Assembly (NCBI RefSeq): GCF_934630535.1
Contig: NZ_CAKTVU010000001.1
Coordinates: 1-64,000, forward strand
Length of the DNA: 64,000 bases
Source: an uncultured Senegalimassilia sp.
GTDB lineage: Bacteria > Actinomycetota > Coriobacteriia > Coriobacteriales > Eggerthellaceae
Reading direction: 5' to 3'
In this document: piece by piece, positions 25,697-34,825 of the stretch
Position numbering within the stretch: position 1 is the first letter of the stretch
Layout of the letters: every line of letters begins with the position of its first letter
The notes under the pieces: model-generated
Seen by the model: only the letters and a program-made list of their open reading frames with translations
Told to the model about the DNA's origin: nothing
Databases searched by the model: none
Translations under genes and position numbers: made by a program

Positions 25697-26899
25697 CTAG
25701 CGCCTGTTGAAGGGGCGCATGGTTACGGGGATGCCGTTTTCGCAGATCAGCTTCGGCTCGCCTTGGATGAGCGGGCGGAAGTAGTCCAGCGCCTCGTCGG
25801 AGACGCCCTGGTAGTTCGGCAAGATCCACTCGCTGGGGAAGGGGCGCACGAAGTTGGCAAGGTCGGAGGCGGGGCAGGCGAAGAACTCGGTGTTGTAGCC
25901 GCCGTCGACGCCCTGGCCGCGGCGGATGCCCACCACCTGTCCGGTGAACTCGGGCTTCGCGCTGCGCATATGCGCGGAGACGCCCAGGTCGTAGGACTCC
26001 TCAAGATCCACCAGGCTCATGGCGAAGTTGCTCGAGCGCGCCACGCGCGACAGGTCCTGCACCACACAGCGCGGTACGATGCCGGCTTCCACGATCATGG
26101 ACTTCAGCCGTCCGGCGGCTCCGCCCAGCATGGCGTGGCCCAGCCCGTCGGCGGCCTTGCCGTTGGCGGACAGGTACGTGCCGTCGTACCAGCGCGCGCC
26201 TTCCGACACCACCACATAGCAGCTGCCCTGCTGCTCCATCTTCGCGCGCACCTGCTCTAGGAAGATGCTGCGGCGGAAATCAACCTCGGGCAGCACGAGC
26301 AGGTCGACGTCGCCGGTCAGGCACGTGCTTGCCGCAAGCCAGCCCGCGTCGCGGCCCATGGTTTCCAGCACGAACACCTCGGGGCGCGTGTAGGCGTCGT
26401 AGTCCATGCGCGTGGCGTGCGTGATCTCGCATGCCACCTTCGCGGCGCTGGCGAAACCGGGGCAGTGGTCCATAAGGCCCAGGTCGTTGTCGACGGTCTT
26501 CGGGATGCCGATGAAGCGCTTGTCTAGGTTGCGCTCGGCGGCCCAGGCGGTCATGGCGGCCACCGTGGACATGGAGCCGTTGCCGCCGATGTAGAACATG
26601 GTGGAGATGTCGTTCTCGTCCATGACGTCGATAAGGCGTTGGAAATCGGCCTCATCGGAGAACTTGTAGCGGCACGTGCCCAGCGCGCACGAGGGCGTTT
26701 GCTTGAGCACCTCGATCTCGCGACCGCTTAAATCGGTCAGATCGAACAGGTTGCCCGCCAGCGTTCCCTCGATGCCGTGAAGGCCTCCTAGGACGCGGTC
26801 GTAAAGCGGGTTGAGCTGGTTTGCGCGGATGACGCCGGCAAGGCTGGCGTTGATGACGGCGGTGGGGCCGCCCGATTGGGCGACAAGGCAATTGGCCAT
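25697..26899 (-). CDS. 6-phosphofructokinase (phosphoryl donor uncertain)
   Basis: A 400-residue PfkA-family enzyme that phosphorylates fructose 6-phosphate. The N-terminus is AQSGGPTAVINASLAGVI. The donor site reads FYIGGNGSMST where ATP enzymes have GGDGS and pyrophosphate enzymes GGDDS. The next segment reads GIPKTVDNDL: its Lys is the pyrophosphate-type residue, and TVDNDL carries the catalytic Asp. ETMGRDAGWLAA and GxRRGQGVDGGYN (ruler IRRGQGVDGGYN) bind substrate. The mixed signature leaves ATP versus PPi unsettled. The start is the ATG of MANCLVAQSGG, which has AGGAG upstream; five codons of in-frame extension exist. It is a single gene, longer than bacterial ATP-PFK (320), as for PPi-type relatives. 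Confidence 0.88.
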   Translation of the reverse strand: MANCLVAQSGGPTAVINASLAGVIRANQLNPLYDRVLGGLHGIEGTLAGNLFDLTDLSGREIEVLKQTPSCALGTCRYKFSDEADFQRLIDVMDENDISTMFYIGGNGSMSTVAAMTAWAAERNLDKRFIGIPKTVDNDLGLMDHCPGFASAAKVACEITHATRMDYDAYTRPEVFVLETMGRDAGWLAASTCLTGDVDLLVLPEVDFRRSIFLEQVRAKMEQQGSCYVVVSEGARWYDGTYLSANGKAADGLGHAMLGGAAGRLKSMIVEAGIVPRCVVQDLSRVARSSNFAMSLVDLEESYDLGVSAHMRSAKPEFTGQVVGIRRGQGVDGGYNTEFFACPASDLANFVRPFPSEWILPNYQGVSDEALDYFRPLIQGEPKLICENGIPVTMRPFNRR

Positions 26900-27203
26900 G
26901 CGATGCTCCTGCACGTTGTTCAGGGTAGGAAGGCCCCATTATCGCACGCCCGCGCCAGGCTGCGGGCGAAGGGCGAAAGGCTGCAAAAAAGCTGCGAACG
27001 GCGCAGGTGCGGCAGGGGCGAACGGGGCGGCGTCGCGCGGTCCCCCGTCGGCGTCGCGTCTCTTTGCGGAGCGGCTTGGCACGTCGCCCGAACCGCTTGC
27101 GACGTTGCCCGCCGACCGCGGCACTTCCCGGCGGCGGCGCCATGCAGTTGTGCGACAATAGAGAGGAACTATAGGAAAGCACTGCAATAAGTAGGTAATC
27201 ACC
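26900..27203. other. divergent promoter region, pfk and recJ-recQ
   Basis: About 300 bp between divergent genes. It is GC-rich except for a short A+T-rich patch at 27150-27200, which probably holds the recJ promoter (AGGAACTATAGGAAAG). No gene or clear operator is seen. Confidence 0.5.
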
Positions 27204-30200
27204 ATGTCTGCCAGATTCAACATCAAGGCGGCAGAGCCCGAGGCGGTCGCATGCCTGCAGCGCGAGCTGCACATGCCGCACTTCATCGCGGCCACGCTCG
27301 TCTCGCGCGGCATCGACACCCCGGAAGCCGCGAACCGTTTCCTCACGCCGTCGCTGGAGCGCGATTGGCGCGACCCCTACATCATCCCCGGGCTTTCCGA
27401 GGCCGCCGATGCGCTGGAGGCCGCCATCCGCCGCGGCGACCATATCCTCGTGTTCGGCGATTTCGACCTGGACGGCATCTCCGCCACCACCGTCATGACG
27501 CGCGGTTTGCGCGAGTTCGGCGCGCACGTCACGCCCTTCATCCCGCGCCGCTTCGAGGAGGGCTATGCCATCACTCCGGCGGCCATCGAGCGCCTGTCGC
27601 AGGTCAAGCCCGACTTCCTGGTGACCGTCGACTGCGGCATCGCCTGCAAGGCCGAGGTGCGCCTGCTGCAGGAGCGCGGCATCGAAGTGGCCGTCACCGA
27701 TCATCACGAGCCTTCCGACCTGGTGCCCGAGGGTGTGCCCGTGGCCGATCCGAAGCGCGACCCCGCCTGCCCCAGCGCCATCCTGGCCGGCGTGGGCGTG
27801 GCGCTCAAGATGGTGCAGGCGCTGGGCGGGCGCTTCGGCAAGCCGCACCTGTGGCGCCAGTACACCGACTTCGCCACGCTCGGCACCATCGCCGACCTCA
27901 TGCCCATGCGCGACGAGAACCGCGCCCTGGTGGCCGACGGTTTGCGCCGCATCAACCAGGCTCCGCGCCCGTGCATCGCCGCGCTGCTCGACACCTCGGG
28001 CGCCTCCGGCAAGCAGGTCACCGCCACCAACCTCAGCTTCTCCATCATCCCGCGCCTGAACGCCGCCGGCCGCATGGGCGACGCGCAGCTGGCGCTCGAC
28101 CTTCTGCTCACCGACGACTTCGAGCAGGCCAACCAGCAGGCGCAGCGCCTCGAGGGCGTCAACGACCAGCGCCGCGCCATCGAGGCGGAGCTCTCCGAGA
28201 TCGCCAAGGCCCAGGCCGCCGAAACCTACAAGGGCCAGCGCGCCCTGGTGGTGGCCGGCGAAGGGTGGCACGAGGGCGTGAAGGGCATCGTGGCAAGCCG
28301 CCTGGTGAACACCTACGGCGTGCCTTGCCTGCTGTTCACCATCGATGGCGACGAGGCGCGCGGCAGCGGCCGCAGCGTGGGCCAGGTCAACCTGTTCAAG
28401 GCCGTGGAAAGCTGCTCCGACCTGCTGCTGCGCTTCGGCGGGCACGAGGCCGCCGTGGGCGTGACTCTTCCCACCGAGAAGCTCCCCGAGTTCGAGCGTC
28501 GCCTGTGCGAGTACATGGACGCGCTGCCCGAGGGCGCGTTCCATCCGCTCATCACCATCGACGCCTGCGTGAACCTCGACGAGCTCACGCTGCGCAACGT
28601 GGCGCAGCTCGACGCGCTGGCCCCGTTCGGCCAGGAGCATCCCGTGCCCGTGTACCTGGCGCGCGACGTCACGCTGCTGCACAGTCGCGCGGTGGGCGCC
28701 GAGCGCAACCACTTCTCGTGCTCGCTTTCCAACGGGCGCACCACGGTGGCCGGCATCATGTTCCACTGCAACGACATCGAGGCGCTCATGAAGACCGACA
28801 GCGTGGTCAACGCCGCGTTCGAGGTGCAGATCGACGAATGGAAGAACCGCCGCAGCGTGAAGGCCATGCTCAAGTCGCTGTCGCCGGCGCGCACGTGCGT
28901 CGCCTTGGAGGCGTGCCTGAACCCGGAGAACCTCAGCTTCGTGAGCGATTTGTACGCCACGCGCGACGAGGAGCTGTGCGCCGACGCGCCGCACGATCCC
29001 GAGGCCATCGAGGAGTATGAGAACGAGCTGGAGGTCAATCGCGCCCATTGGGAGGCCATGGCGCGGCAGGACCCGCAGCGCCTGCGCGAGCATATCGTGC
29101 GCGCCATCATCGGCGACGGCCAGCTCCATCAGGCCCAGCGCGACATCCTGGATAACCTTGCCGAAGGCAAGTCGGTGCTCGGCGTTATGGTCACGGGCCG
29201 CGGAAAGTCGCTGACCTTCCAGGTGCACGCCACGCTGCGCGCGCTGGCTGCCCGCGAGGCCAGCCTGTTCGTGTACCCGCTGCGCGCCCTCATCGCCGAC
29301 CAGGCGTTCCATCTGCGCGAGGCGCTGGCGCCCTTCGGCATCACCGTGGTCACGCTCACCGGTGAGTCCACGGTCGACGAGCGCCGTCAGGCGTTCGCGG
29401 GCCTAGCCGACGGCAGCGTGGACATCGCACTGACCACGCCCGAGTTCTTGGCCTGGCACGCCGACTCGTTCGCCTACACCGGCCGCGTGAAGTTCGTGGT
29501 GGTCGACGAGGCGCATCATGTAGGCCTGGCTCGCGCCGGCCAGCGCGAGGCGTACGCCACCATCGGCGCCGCGGTGCGCAGGTTGGGCAATCCCACGGTG
29601 CTCGCGCTCACCGCCACGGCCGACGACGAGTGCGCCCAGGCGGTGCGCCGCGAGCTGCCCATCGACGCGTGCGTGTTCGACGCCTCCGATCGCCCGAACC
29701 TGCGCCTGGACGACCGCCGCAACGTGCCTAGCCGCGACAACTACCTGGCCAACCTGGTGGCAACCGGCGAGAAGACGGTGGTGTTCGTGAACTCCCGCGA
29801 GCAGTCCGTGGCCGTCGCCCGCGCGCTGCGCAAGCACGCGCCGCAGGTGGCGCCGCTCATCGGCTTCTACAACGCCGGCCTGTCGCGCAGCGAGCGCAAG
29901 CGCATCGAGCAGCTGTTCCGCACCGATGCGCTCCTGGTGCTCATCGCCACCAGCGCGTTCGGCGAGGGCGTGGATATCCCGAACATCCGCCATGTGGTGC
30001 TGTACCACATGCCGTTCAATGAAATAGAATTCAACCAGATGTCGGGCCGTGCCGGACGCGACGGCAAGCCGGCCTGCGTGCACCTGCTGTTCAGCCGCAA
30101 CGACTGCGCCCTCAACGAGCGCATCCTGGCGGATATGACGCCGTGCCATGACAGCTTGGCGCAGGTGTATCGCAAGCTGCGCGATATGCAGCGCGCCTCC

Positions 30201-30569
30201 GATACGCTGTTCTTCACCACCAGCGATGCCGAGCTGGCCAAGAACGTGTCCACCGACATCTTCCCGGTGAACACGGCGTCGGTCACGTGCGCCGTGGCGG
30301 TGTTCCGCGAGCTGGGGCTTATCGAGGCGCACGCCATGTTCGGTCCCGACGGGTTGGTCCGCTCCATCCACGTGAAGGACACGCAGGACAAGGTGCAGCT
30401 CACCGACAGCGTGCGCTATCGCGAGGGGATGGACGAGCGCGAGATCTTCCACGCGTTTCGCGATTGGGTCATGCGCAGCAACGCCTGCGACCTGCAGAGG
30501 CGCGTTTCCCATCCCATCCTGCCCACCACCGCCGTTGCAAAGGAGGCTGGAAATGAACAAGTCGAATAG
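27204..30569 (+). CDS. RecJ exonuclease - RecQ-like helicase fusion
   Basis: A 1121-residue protein joining two repair enzymes. Residues 1 to about 560 are RecJ: FGDFDLDGISATT (DHH motif I-like), VTVDCGI, VTDHHEP (DHH), LATIADLM-like LGTIADLMPM, LNAAGRMGDA, and the DHHA1 domain with ARGSGRSVGQVNLFKAVE and RFGGHEAAVG. RecJ is a 5'-3' single-strand DNA exonuclease. Residues about 640-1010 are a RecQ-type superfamily 2 helicase: VMVTGRGKSLTFQ (motif I), VYPLRALIADQ, VVVDEAHHVG (DEAH box), LALTATADDE, VVFVNSREQ, FGEGVDIPNIRHVV and QMSGRAGRDGKPA (motif VI). The last 110 residues hold a winged-helix-like tail. It ends 17 bp inside the next gene (rel). Helicase-coupled resection in one chain is the likely role. 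Confidence 0.92.
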   Translation: MSARFNIKAAEPEAVACLQRELHMPHFIAATLVSRGIDTPEAANRFLTPSLERDWRDPYIIPGLSEAADALEAAIRRGDHILVFGDFDLDGISATTVMTRGLREFGAHVTPFIPRRFEEGYAITPAAIERLSQVKPDFLVTVDCGIACKAEVRLLQERGIEVAVTDHHEPSDLVPEGVPVADPKRDPACPSAILAGVGVALKMVQALGGRFGKPHLWRQYTDFATLGTIADLMPMRDENRALVADGLRRINQAPRPCIAALLDTSGASGKQVTATNLSFSIIPRLNAAGRMGDAQLALDLLLTDDFEQANQQAQRLEGVNDQRRAIEAELSEIAKAQAAETYKGQRALVVAGEGWHEGVKGIVASRLVNTYGVPCLLFTIDGDEARGSGRSVGQVNLFKAVESCSDLLLRFGGHEAAVGVTLPTEKLPEFERRLCEYMDALPEGAFHPLITIDACVNLDELTLRNVAQLDALAPFGQEHPVPVYLARDVTLLHSRAVGAERNHFSCSLSNGRTTVAGIMFHCNDIEALMKTDSVVNAAFEVQIDEWKNRRSVKAMLKSLSPARTCVALEACLNPENLSFVSDLYATRDEELCADAPHDPEAIEEYENELEVNRAHWEAMARQDPQRLREHIVRAIIGDGQLHQAQRDILDNLAEGKSVLGVMVTGRGKSLTFQVHATLRALAAREASLFVYPLRALIADQAFHLREALAPFGITVVTLTGESTVDERRQAFAGLADGSVDIALTTPEFLAWHADSFAYTGRVKFVVVDEAHHVGLARAGQREAYATIGAAVRRLGNPTVLALTATADDECAQAVRRELPIDACVFDASDRPNLRLDDRRNVPSRDNYLANLVATGEKTVVFVNSREQSVAVARALRKHAPQVAPLIGFYNAGLSRSERKRIEQLFRTDALLVLIATSAFGEGVDIPNIRHVVLYHMPFNEIEFNQMSGRAGRDGKPACVHLLFSRNDCALNERILADMTPCHDSLAQVYRKLRDMQRASDTLFFTTSDAELAKNVSTDIFPVNTASVTCAVAVFRELGLIEAHAMFGPDGLVRSIHVKDTQDKVQLTDSVRYREGMDEREIFHAFRDWVMRSNACDLQRRVSHPILPTTAVAKEAGNEQVE

Positions 30570-32964
30570 CCGATCGGATCAGGGCCTGCTGGGGGCGCAG
30601 CCCGACGTTGTCCGGCAAACCGTCGACGATAGCCTGCTGGGCCGCCCGCACGTGGCGGAGAAGGCGTTTTCCACCGAGGCCACCAAGGTGCTGCCCAAGG
30701 GCGAGAAAACCCCTGATGAGCGCTTCGCCGACCTGCAGGACATGACGCGCGGCTACCTGACCGACGAGGAGGAGGCCAAGCTCGAGAAGGCCTTCCGCTT
30801 CGCCGCCGCGGCCCACGAGGGCGCGTGCCGCAAGTCGGGCGAGCCGTTCATTGCGCATCCGGTGGAGGTGGCCATCATCCTGGCCGACCTGCGCATGGAC
30901 GTGGAAACGCTGTGCGCGGCGCTTCTGCACGACACGGTGGAGGATACCGACGTGACCAGCCAGCTGGTCGAGCAGGAGTTCGGCCCGCACGTGGCGCAGC
31001 TCGTCGACGGCGTCACCAAGATCACGCGCATCGAGGTGGAAACGCTCACCGACGAGCAGGCGGCAACCATCCGCAAGATGTTCGTCGCCATGAGCAAGGA
31101 CATCCGCGTCATCGTCATCAAGCTGGCCGACCGCCTGCACAACATGCGCACCCTGGCGGCGCTCAAGGAGGATCGCCGCATCTTCAAGTCGCGCGAGACG
31201 CTTGAGATCTACGCGCCCATCGCGCACCGCCTGGGCATCAACTCCATCAAATGGGAGCTTGAGGACCTGAGCTTCTACTACCTCGAGCCCAACAAGTTCA
31301 AGCAGGTCTCTCGCATGGTCACCGAAAGCCGCTCCGAGCGCGAGGAGTATCTTGACGAGGTCATATCCGTGCTGCGCGGCGAGATGGACAAGGTGAGCAT
31401 CCAGGCGCAGATCATGGGCCGCCCCAAGCACCTGTACAGCATCTATCAGAAGATGGCGAAGAAGGGCAAGGGCTTCTCCGAGATCTACGACCTGATCGCC
31501 GTGCGCATCATCGTCAAGTCGGTGAAGGACTGCTACTCGGCGTTGGGCGCGGTGCACACGCTGTGGCACCCCATGCCCGGGCGGTTCAAAGACTATATCG
31601 CCATGCCGAAGTTCAACATGTACCAAAGCCTGCATACCACCGTCATCGGCCCTGCCGGCCGGCCGCTCGAGGTGCAGATCCGCACCGAGGAGATGCACCG
31701 CCAAAGCGAGTACGGCGTGGCGGCGCACTGGCGCTACAAGGAGAAGGGCGGCCGCGGCAGCAACGACTCTATGGACAAGCAGCTGGCTTGGCTACGCGAG
31801 ATGGTGGACTGGCAGGACGAGACGCACGATTCGCGCGAGTTCCTGAAGGACCTGAAGGTGGACCTGGCGCCTACCGAGGTGTTCGTGTTCACGCCGAAGG
31901 GCGAGGCCATGAGCCTGCGCGCCGGCTCCACGCCCGTGGACTTCGCCTACGCCATCCACACCGAGGTGGGCAACCATTGCGTGGGCGCGAAGGTCAACGG
32001 CGCCATCGTGCCGCTGGCCTACGAGCTGCAGCTGGGCGACCGCGTGGAGATCCTCACGCAGAAGTCGGCAAGCCCCAGCCGCGACTGGCTCAACATTGTG
32101 AAAACGCCCAGCGCGCGCAACAAGATCCGCGCGTACTTCAGCAAGGTCACCCGCGCAGACGACCTGCTCAGCGGCCGCGACAAGCTGGCGCGCGAGATGC
32201 GCAAGCACGGCCTGGGCATTTCCAACACCCGCTCCGAGCGCGCGCTGCGCACCGTCGCCGAGCATCTGGGCTACAAGGACGCCGACGACATGCTGGTCAA
32301 CATCGGCACCAGCAAGGAGAGCGTGCAAAGCGTGGCGAACCGCCTGCTCGCCGAGCTGGGCCGCAAGGGCGATCAGCAGCCCGACCCGCTGAACCTGGGC
32401 ACGGCGGCCATGACCACCGGCAAGCTGCCGCCCATGCTCACGCTGGTGAACAAGCCGAAGAAGCACGAGACGAAAAGCTCCAACGGCGTGGTGGTGGAGG
32501 GCGTGGAAGGCGCGCTCGTGCGCCTGTCACGCTGCTGCAACCCCGTGCCGGGCGATGACATCATCGGCTTCGTCACGCGCGGCCGCGGCGTGTCGGTGCA
32601 CCGCCGCGACTGCCCGAACGCCAAGGAGCTCATGGCCCAGCCCGAGCGCATCATGAAGGTGCATTGGGAAAGCGACCTGCCGAAGAACACGTCGTTTAAG
32701 GTGGAGGTCTACATCGAGGCGCTCGATCGCCTGCAGCTGCTCTCCGATGTCGTGCTCGTGCTGTCGGGCATGGGCGCCAACGTGCTGTCGTCGAACACGG
32801 TGTCGCACCGCGACGGCATGGCCGAGATGCGCTTCCTGTTCCAGGTCAGCGATATCACGCACATCGATATCATCCTCAGCAAGCTCAAGGCGCTCGAGGG
32901 CGTGTTTGATGCACGCCGCATGGTGCCGAAGGTGGGCGGAGGAAAGGATTCCGCGCAGTTGTAA
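30553..32964 (+). CDS. rel: bifunctional (p)ppGpp synthetase/hydrolase
   Basis: An 803-residue RelA/SpoT homologue. It has an HD hydrolase domain (HPVEVAIILADLRMD; ALLHDTVEDT near 125) and a synthetase domain (GRPKHLYSIYQKMAKKG; VRIIVKSVKDCYSALG; GRFKDYIAMPKFNMYQSLHTTV). The RFKD sequence is the bifunctional-enzyme signature; dedicated RelA has EXDD. A TGS domain (VFVFTPKGEAMSLRAGSTPVDFAYAIHTEVG), a zinc-finger-like region with LSRCCNPVPGDDIIGF, and an ACT domain at the end follow. It synthesises the alarmone on stalled ribosomes and degrades it otherwise. Ribosome site AAAGGAGG lies inside the end of the recJ-recQ gene; the 17-bp overlap implies coupled translation. Confidence 0.95.
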   Translation: MNKSNSRSDQGLLGAQPDVVRQTVDDSLLGRPHVAEKAFSTEATKVLPKGEKTPDERFADLQDMTRGYLTDEEEAKLEKAFRFAAAAHEGACRKSGEPFIAHPVEVAIILADLRMDVETLCAALLHDTVEDTDVTSQLVEQEFGPHVAQLVDGVTKITRIEVETLTDEQAATIRKMFVAMSKDIRVIVIKLADRLHNMRTLAALKEDRRIFKSRETLEIYAPIAHRLGINSIKWELEDLSFYYLEPNKFKQVSRMVTESRSEREEYLDEVISVLRGEMDKVSIQAQIMGRPKHLYSIYQKMAKKGKGFSEIYDLIAVRIIVKSVKDCYSALGAVHTLWHPMPGRFKDYIAMPKFNMYQSLHTTVIGPAGRPLEVQIRTEEMHRQSEYGVAAHWRYKEKGGRGSNDSMDKQLAWLREMVDWQDETHDSREFLKDLKVDLAPTEVFVFTPKGEAMSLRAGSTPVDFAYAIHTEVGNHCVGAKVNGAIVPLAYELQLGDRVEILTQKSASPSRDWLNIVKTPSARNKIRAYFSKVTRADDLLSGRDKLAREMRKHGLGISNTRSERALRTVAEHLGYKDADDMLVNIGTSKESVQSVANRLLAELGRKGDQQPDPLNLGTAAMTTGKLPPMLTLVNKPKKHETKSSNGVVVEGVEGALVRLSRCCNPVPGDDIIGFVTRGRGVSVHRRDCPNAKELMAQPERIMKVHWESDLPKNTSFKVEVYIEALDRLQLLSDVVLVLSGMGANVLSSNTVSHRDGMAEMRFLFQVSDITHIDIILSKLKALEGVFDARRMVPKVGGGKDSAQL

Positions 32965-33131
32965 CAAGGGCGCGGCGAATCGCCGCCTTGGGGGTTTCCG
33001 GGGCGGCGGGTTTCACGTGCCGGCTCGTTGGGGAAGGGGCGTTTCGGTGAAGTTTCCTTCCCGTTGCAAGGTAAAGGAGGGGCGGCGCGCCCGCCCCTGA
33101 CGTACGAAGACGATGATTCAGGAGGTTGAAC

Positions 33132-33791
33132 ATGGCATATAAGGTGAAGGGAACGTGCGTTGACGCGGCGTTCCTGGTTCTGGGCGGATATCAAACCAAC
33201 GTCTACGTCGTGTCGGACGGCTCCGCCACCTTCGTGGTGGACCCCGCAAGCGATGCGAAGAAGATCGTGGCGGCTTTAGGCGGGCGCAAGCTCGACGCCA
33301 TCGTGCTGACGCATCGTCATTCCGACCATGTGGGGGCCGCCGCCGAGCTGCGCAGCCTCACGGGCGCCACCGTCATCGCGTCGGCCATCGACGCCGATAT
33401 GATCTGCGGCGACAAGCCCGTTCCGCGCGATGATCACCAGTTCCCCGTCTGCCCGGTCGACCAGCGCGTCAACCACGGCGACGTGGTGAAGATCGGCAAC
33501 ATGCCGTGGAAGGTCATCGGCACCCCCGGCCACACCGAGGGCAGCATGTGCCTGTTCCTGGACTCCTCGCTCACCGAGCGCCTGGATGCCAAACCGGTGC
33601 TGATCGCCGGCGATACGCTGTTCTTCGGCTCCATCGGCCGCACCGACTTCACCGGCGGCAGCATGTCGGCCATGCGCAAGTCGCTCAAGCGCCTGGCGGT
33701 CCTGCCCGACGACACGGTGGTCCTGCCCGGTCACGGCAACCTGACCACCATCGGCGGCGAGCGTCGCCGCGTGTTCGCCTTCTACGCATAA
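33132..33791 (+). CDS. metallo-beta-lactamase-fold hydrolase (glyoxalase II-like)
   Basis: A 219-residue MBL-fold protein. The zinc motif THRHSDHVG (about residues 58-66) supplies His, Asp and His ligands. Later ligands are His in GTPGHTEGSMC, Asp in IAGDTLFFGSIGR, and His in LPGHGNLTTIG. The shape and length match the YcbL/glyoxalase II-like group, which hydrolyse thioesters. The exact substrate is open. The start follows GGAGGTTGAAC; the in-frame TTG two codons earlier is less likely. It probably has its own promoter in the 167-bp gap after rel and is ended by the hairpin at 33826. Confidence 0.88.
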   Translation: MAYKVKGTCVDAAFLVLGGYQTNVYVVSDGSATFVVDPASDAKKIVAALGGRKLDAIVLTHRHSDHVGAAAELRSLTGATVIASAIDADMICGDKPVPRDDHQFPVCPVDQRVNHGDVVKIGNMPWKVIGTPGHTEGSMCLFLDSSLTERLDAKPVLIAGDTLFFGSIGRTDFTGGSMSAMRKSLKRLAVLPDDTVVLPGHGNLTTIGGERRRVFAFYA

Positions 33792-33825
33792 GACGTAGCC
33801 TGGTCGGTAACCTTGTATCGTATGA

Positions 33826-33857
33826 GAAAGGCCCGCGTGAGCGGGCCTTTCGCGTTT
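33826..33857. terminator. bidirectional terminator
   Basis: GAAAGGCCCGC (33826-33836) pairs with GCGGGCCTTTC (33841-33851), loop GTGA, then GCGTTTTC. On the minus strand an A+T-poor flank follows. It serves the MBL gene and perhaps the convergent DUF47 gene. Confidence 0.8.
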
Positions 33858-33878
33858 TCTAGGTTGTTCGTGCGCGAG

Positions 33879-34508
33879 CTACACGTTCTTCAGCATGATG
33901 GTGCTCATGACGTCGGCGGCAAGCTCGCATGCGTCGCAGCAGGCTTCCATGCTGTCGAACAGGTTCGTCCACACCTGCACGCGCATGGGGTTGTCGTAAT
34001 CGTTCACGTGCAGGTCGCGGATGACCTTGGTGTAGAGCTGGTCGGCCTGCTCCTCGAGGTCGTGGACCTTCACGATGAGGTGCACGAAGTTCTTCGACTT
34101 CTTGAAGTTGCGGAAGTCGCACATGGCGTTGTCGAGCGCCTCGCAGCTGCCCTGGATGAGCTTTGCGAACTCAAGGGCCTGGTCGTGCATGAAGTGGATG
34201 TCGTACATGTAGAAGCGAAGCATGACGTCTTCGATATCGTCGACGATGTCATCGAGCGCCTGGCACATCTCGATGATGTCCTCGCGGTCGATGGGGGTGA
34301 TGAAGTCGGTGGCGACCGTCTTGAAGATCTTGTGGTTGATCGTGTCGCCCTCGTGCTCGATCTCATGCGCCTTCTGCGTGTTCTCCTCGAGCGCGGATGC
34401 TTCCGTGAACTGCTCGATGGTTTCAACCAGCAACGCCGACTCGGCGACGGCGAGCTTCGAGTGCTGCTCGAATGCGCCGAAATAGTCGAACTTGTGCTTC
34501 CTGCCCAT
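33879..34508 (-). CDS. DUF47/PhoU-like phosphate-transport accessory protein
   Basis: A 209-residue all-helical protein of the DUF47 family. Characteristic features are KFDYFGAFEQHSKL at the start, HEIEHEGDTINHKIFKTVATDFITPIDREDI, where the E-x3-D/E-x2-x3-H metal-binding helix is clear, and ALDDIVDDIEDVMLRFYMYDI. Similar acidic helices follow up to the C-terminal MSTIMLKN. Members fold like PhoU, bind metal clusters and usually sit beside a Pit-type inorganic phosphate transporter, which is missing here. The ATG with GAAGGAGA upstream is chosen over one seven codons earlier. Confidence 0.85.
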   Translation of the reverse strand: MGRKHKFDYFGAFEQHSKLAVAESALLVETIEQFTEASALEENTQKAHEIEHEGDTINHKIFKTVATDFITPIDREDIIEMCQALDDIVDDIEDVMLRFYMYDIHFMHDQALEFAKLIQGSCEALDNAMCDFRNFKKSKNFVHLIVKVHDLEEQADQLYTKVIRDLHVNDYDNPMRVQVWTNLFDSMEACCDACELAADVMSTIMLKNV

Positions 34509-34825
34509 GGGGTCTCCTTCTAAGAACAAGTACCTACCACGTTCGCACGTGCGATTCCAAAGTGTAACGCAAGTTAACGTGCGTGAAACGGGGAATCCAC
34601 GGCGGCGTTGCGAAAGACGCGAACCGTCAACATCCCGTTATATTGGATGCCCCGTTTGCGCAACAGCTGGGGTGGATGCCCCATTTGGCGGCGGGGTGGA
34701 TGGGCTCCCGCCTGCACGGGTGGATGGCGCCGCCCTATCCGCCCGTGCGCTTTCGCTAGCGGGCGGGCGGAAGCCCCGGCGGCTGGGGCGGCGTGCGCTG
34801 GGCGTCGTCCGGGCTTGCGGGGCCC
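34509..34825. other. intergenic region, nothing coding seen
   Basis: About 317 bp. It has an A+T-richer patch at 34540-34590, likely the DUF47 promoter on the minus strand. There are three occurrences of GGGTGGATG (near 34671, 34695 and 34719) and GC-rich hairpin potential after the TRIC-family gene. No ORF has supporting features. Confidence 0.5.

Noticed and set aside
34671..34727. Three occurrences of GGGTGGATG as an iteron-like repeat
   Set aside because: Only three short copies in a GC-rich hairpin-prone gap between ordinary genes; chance is a sufficient explanation.
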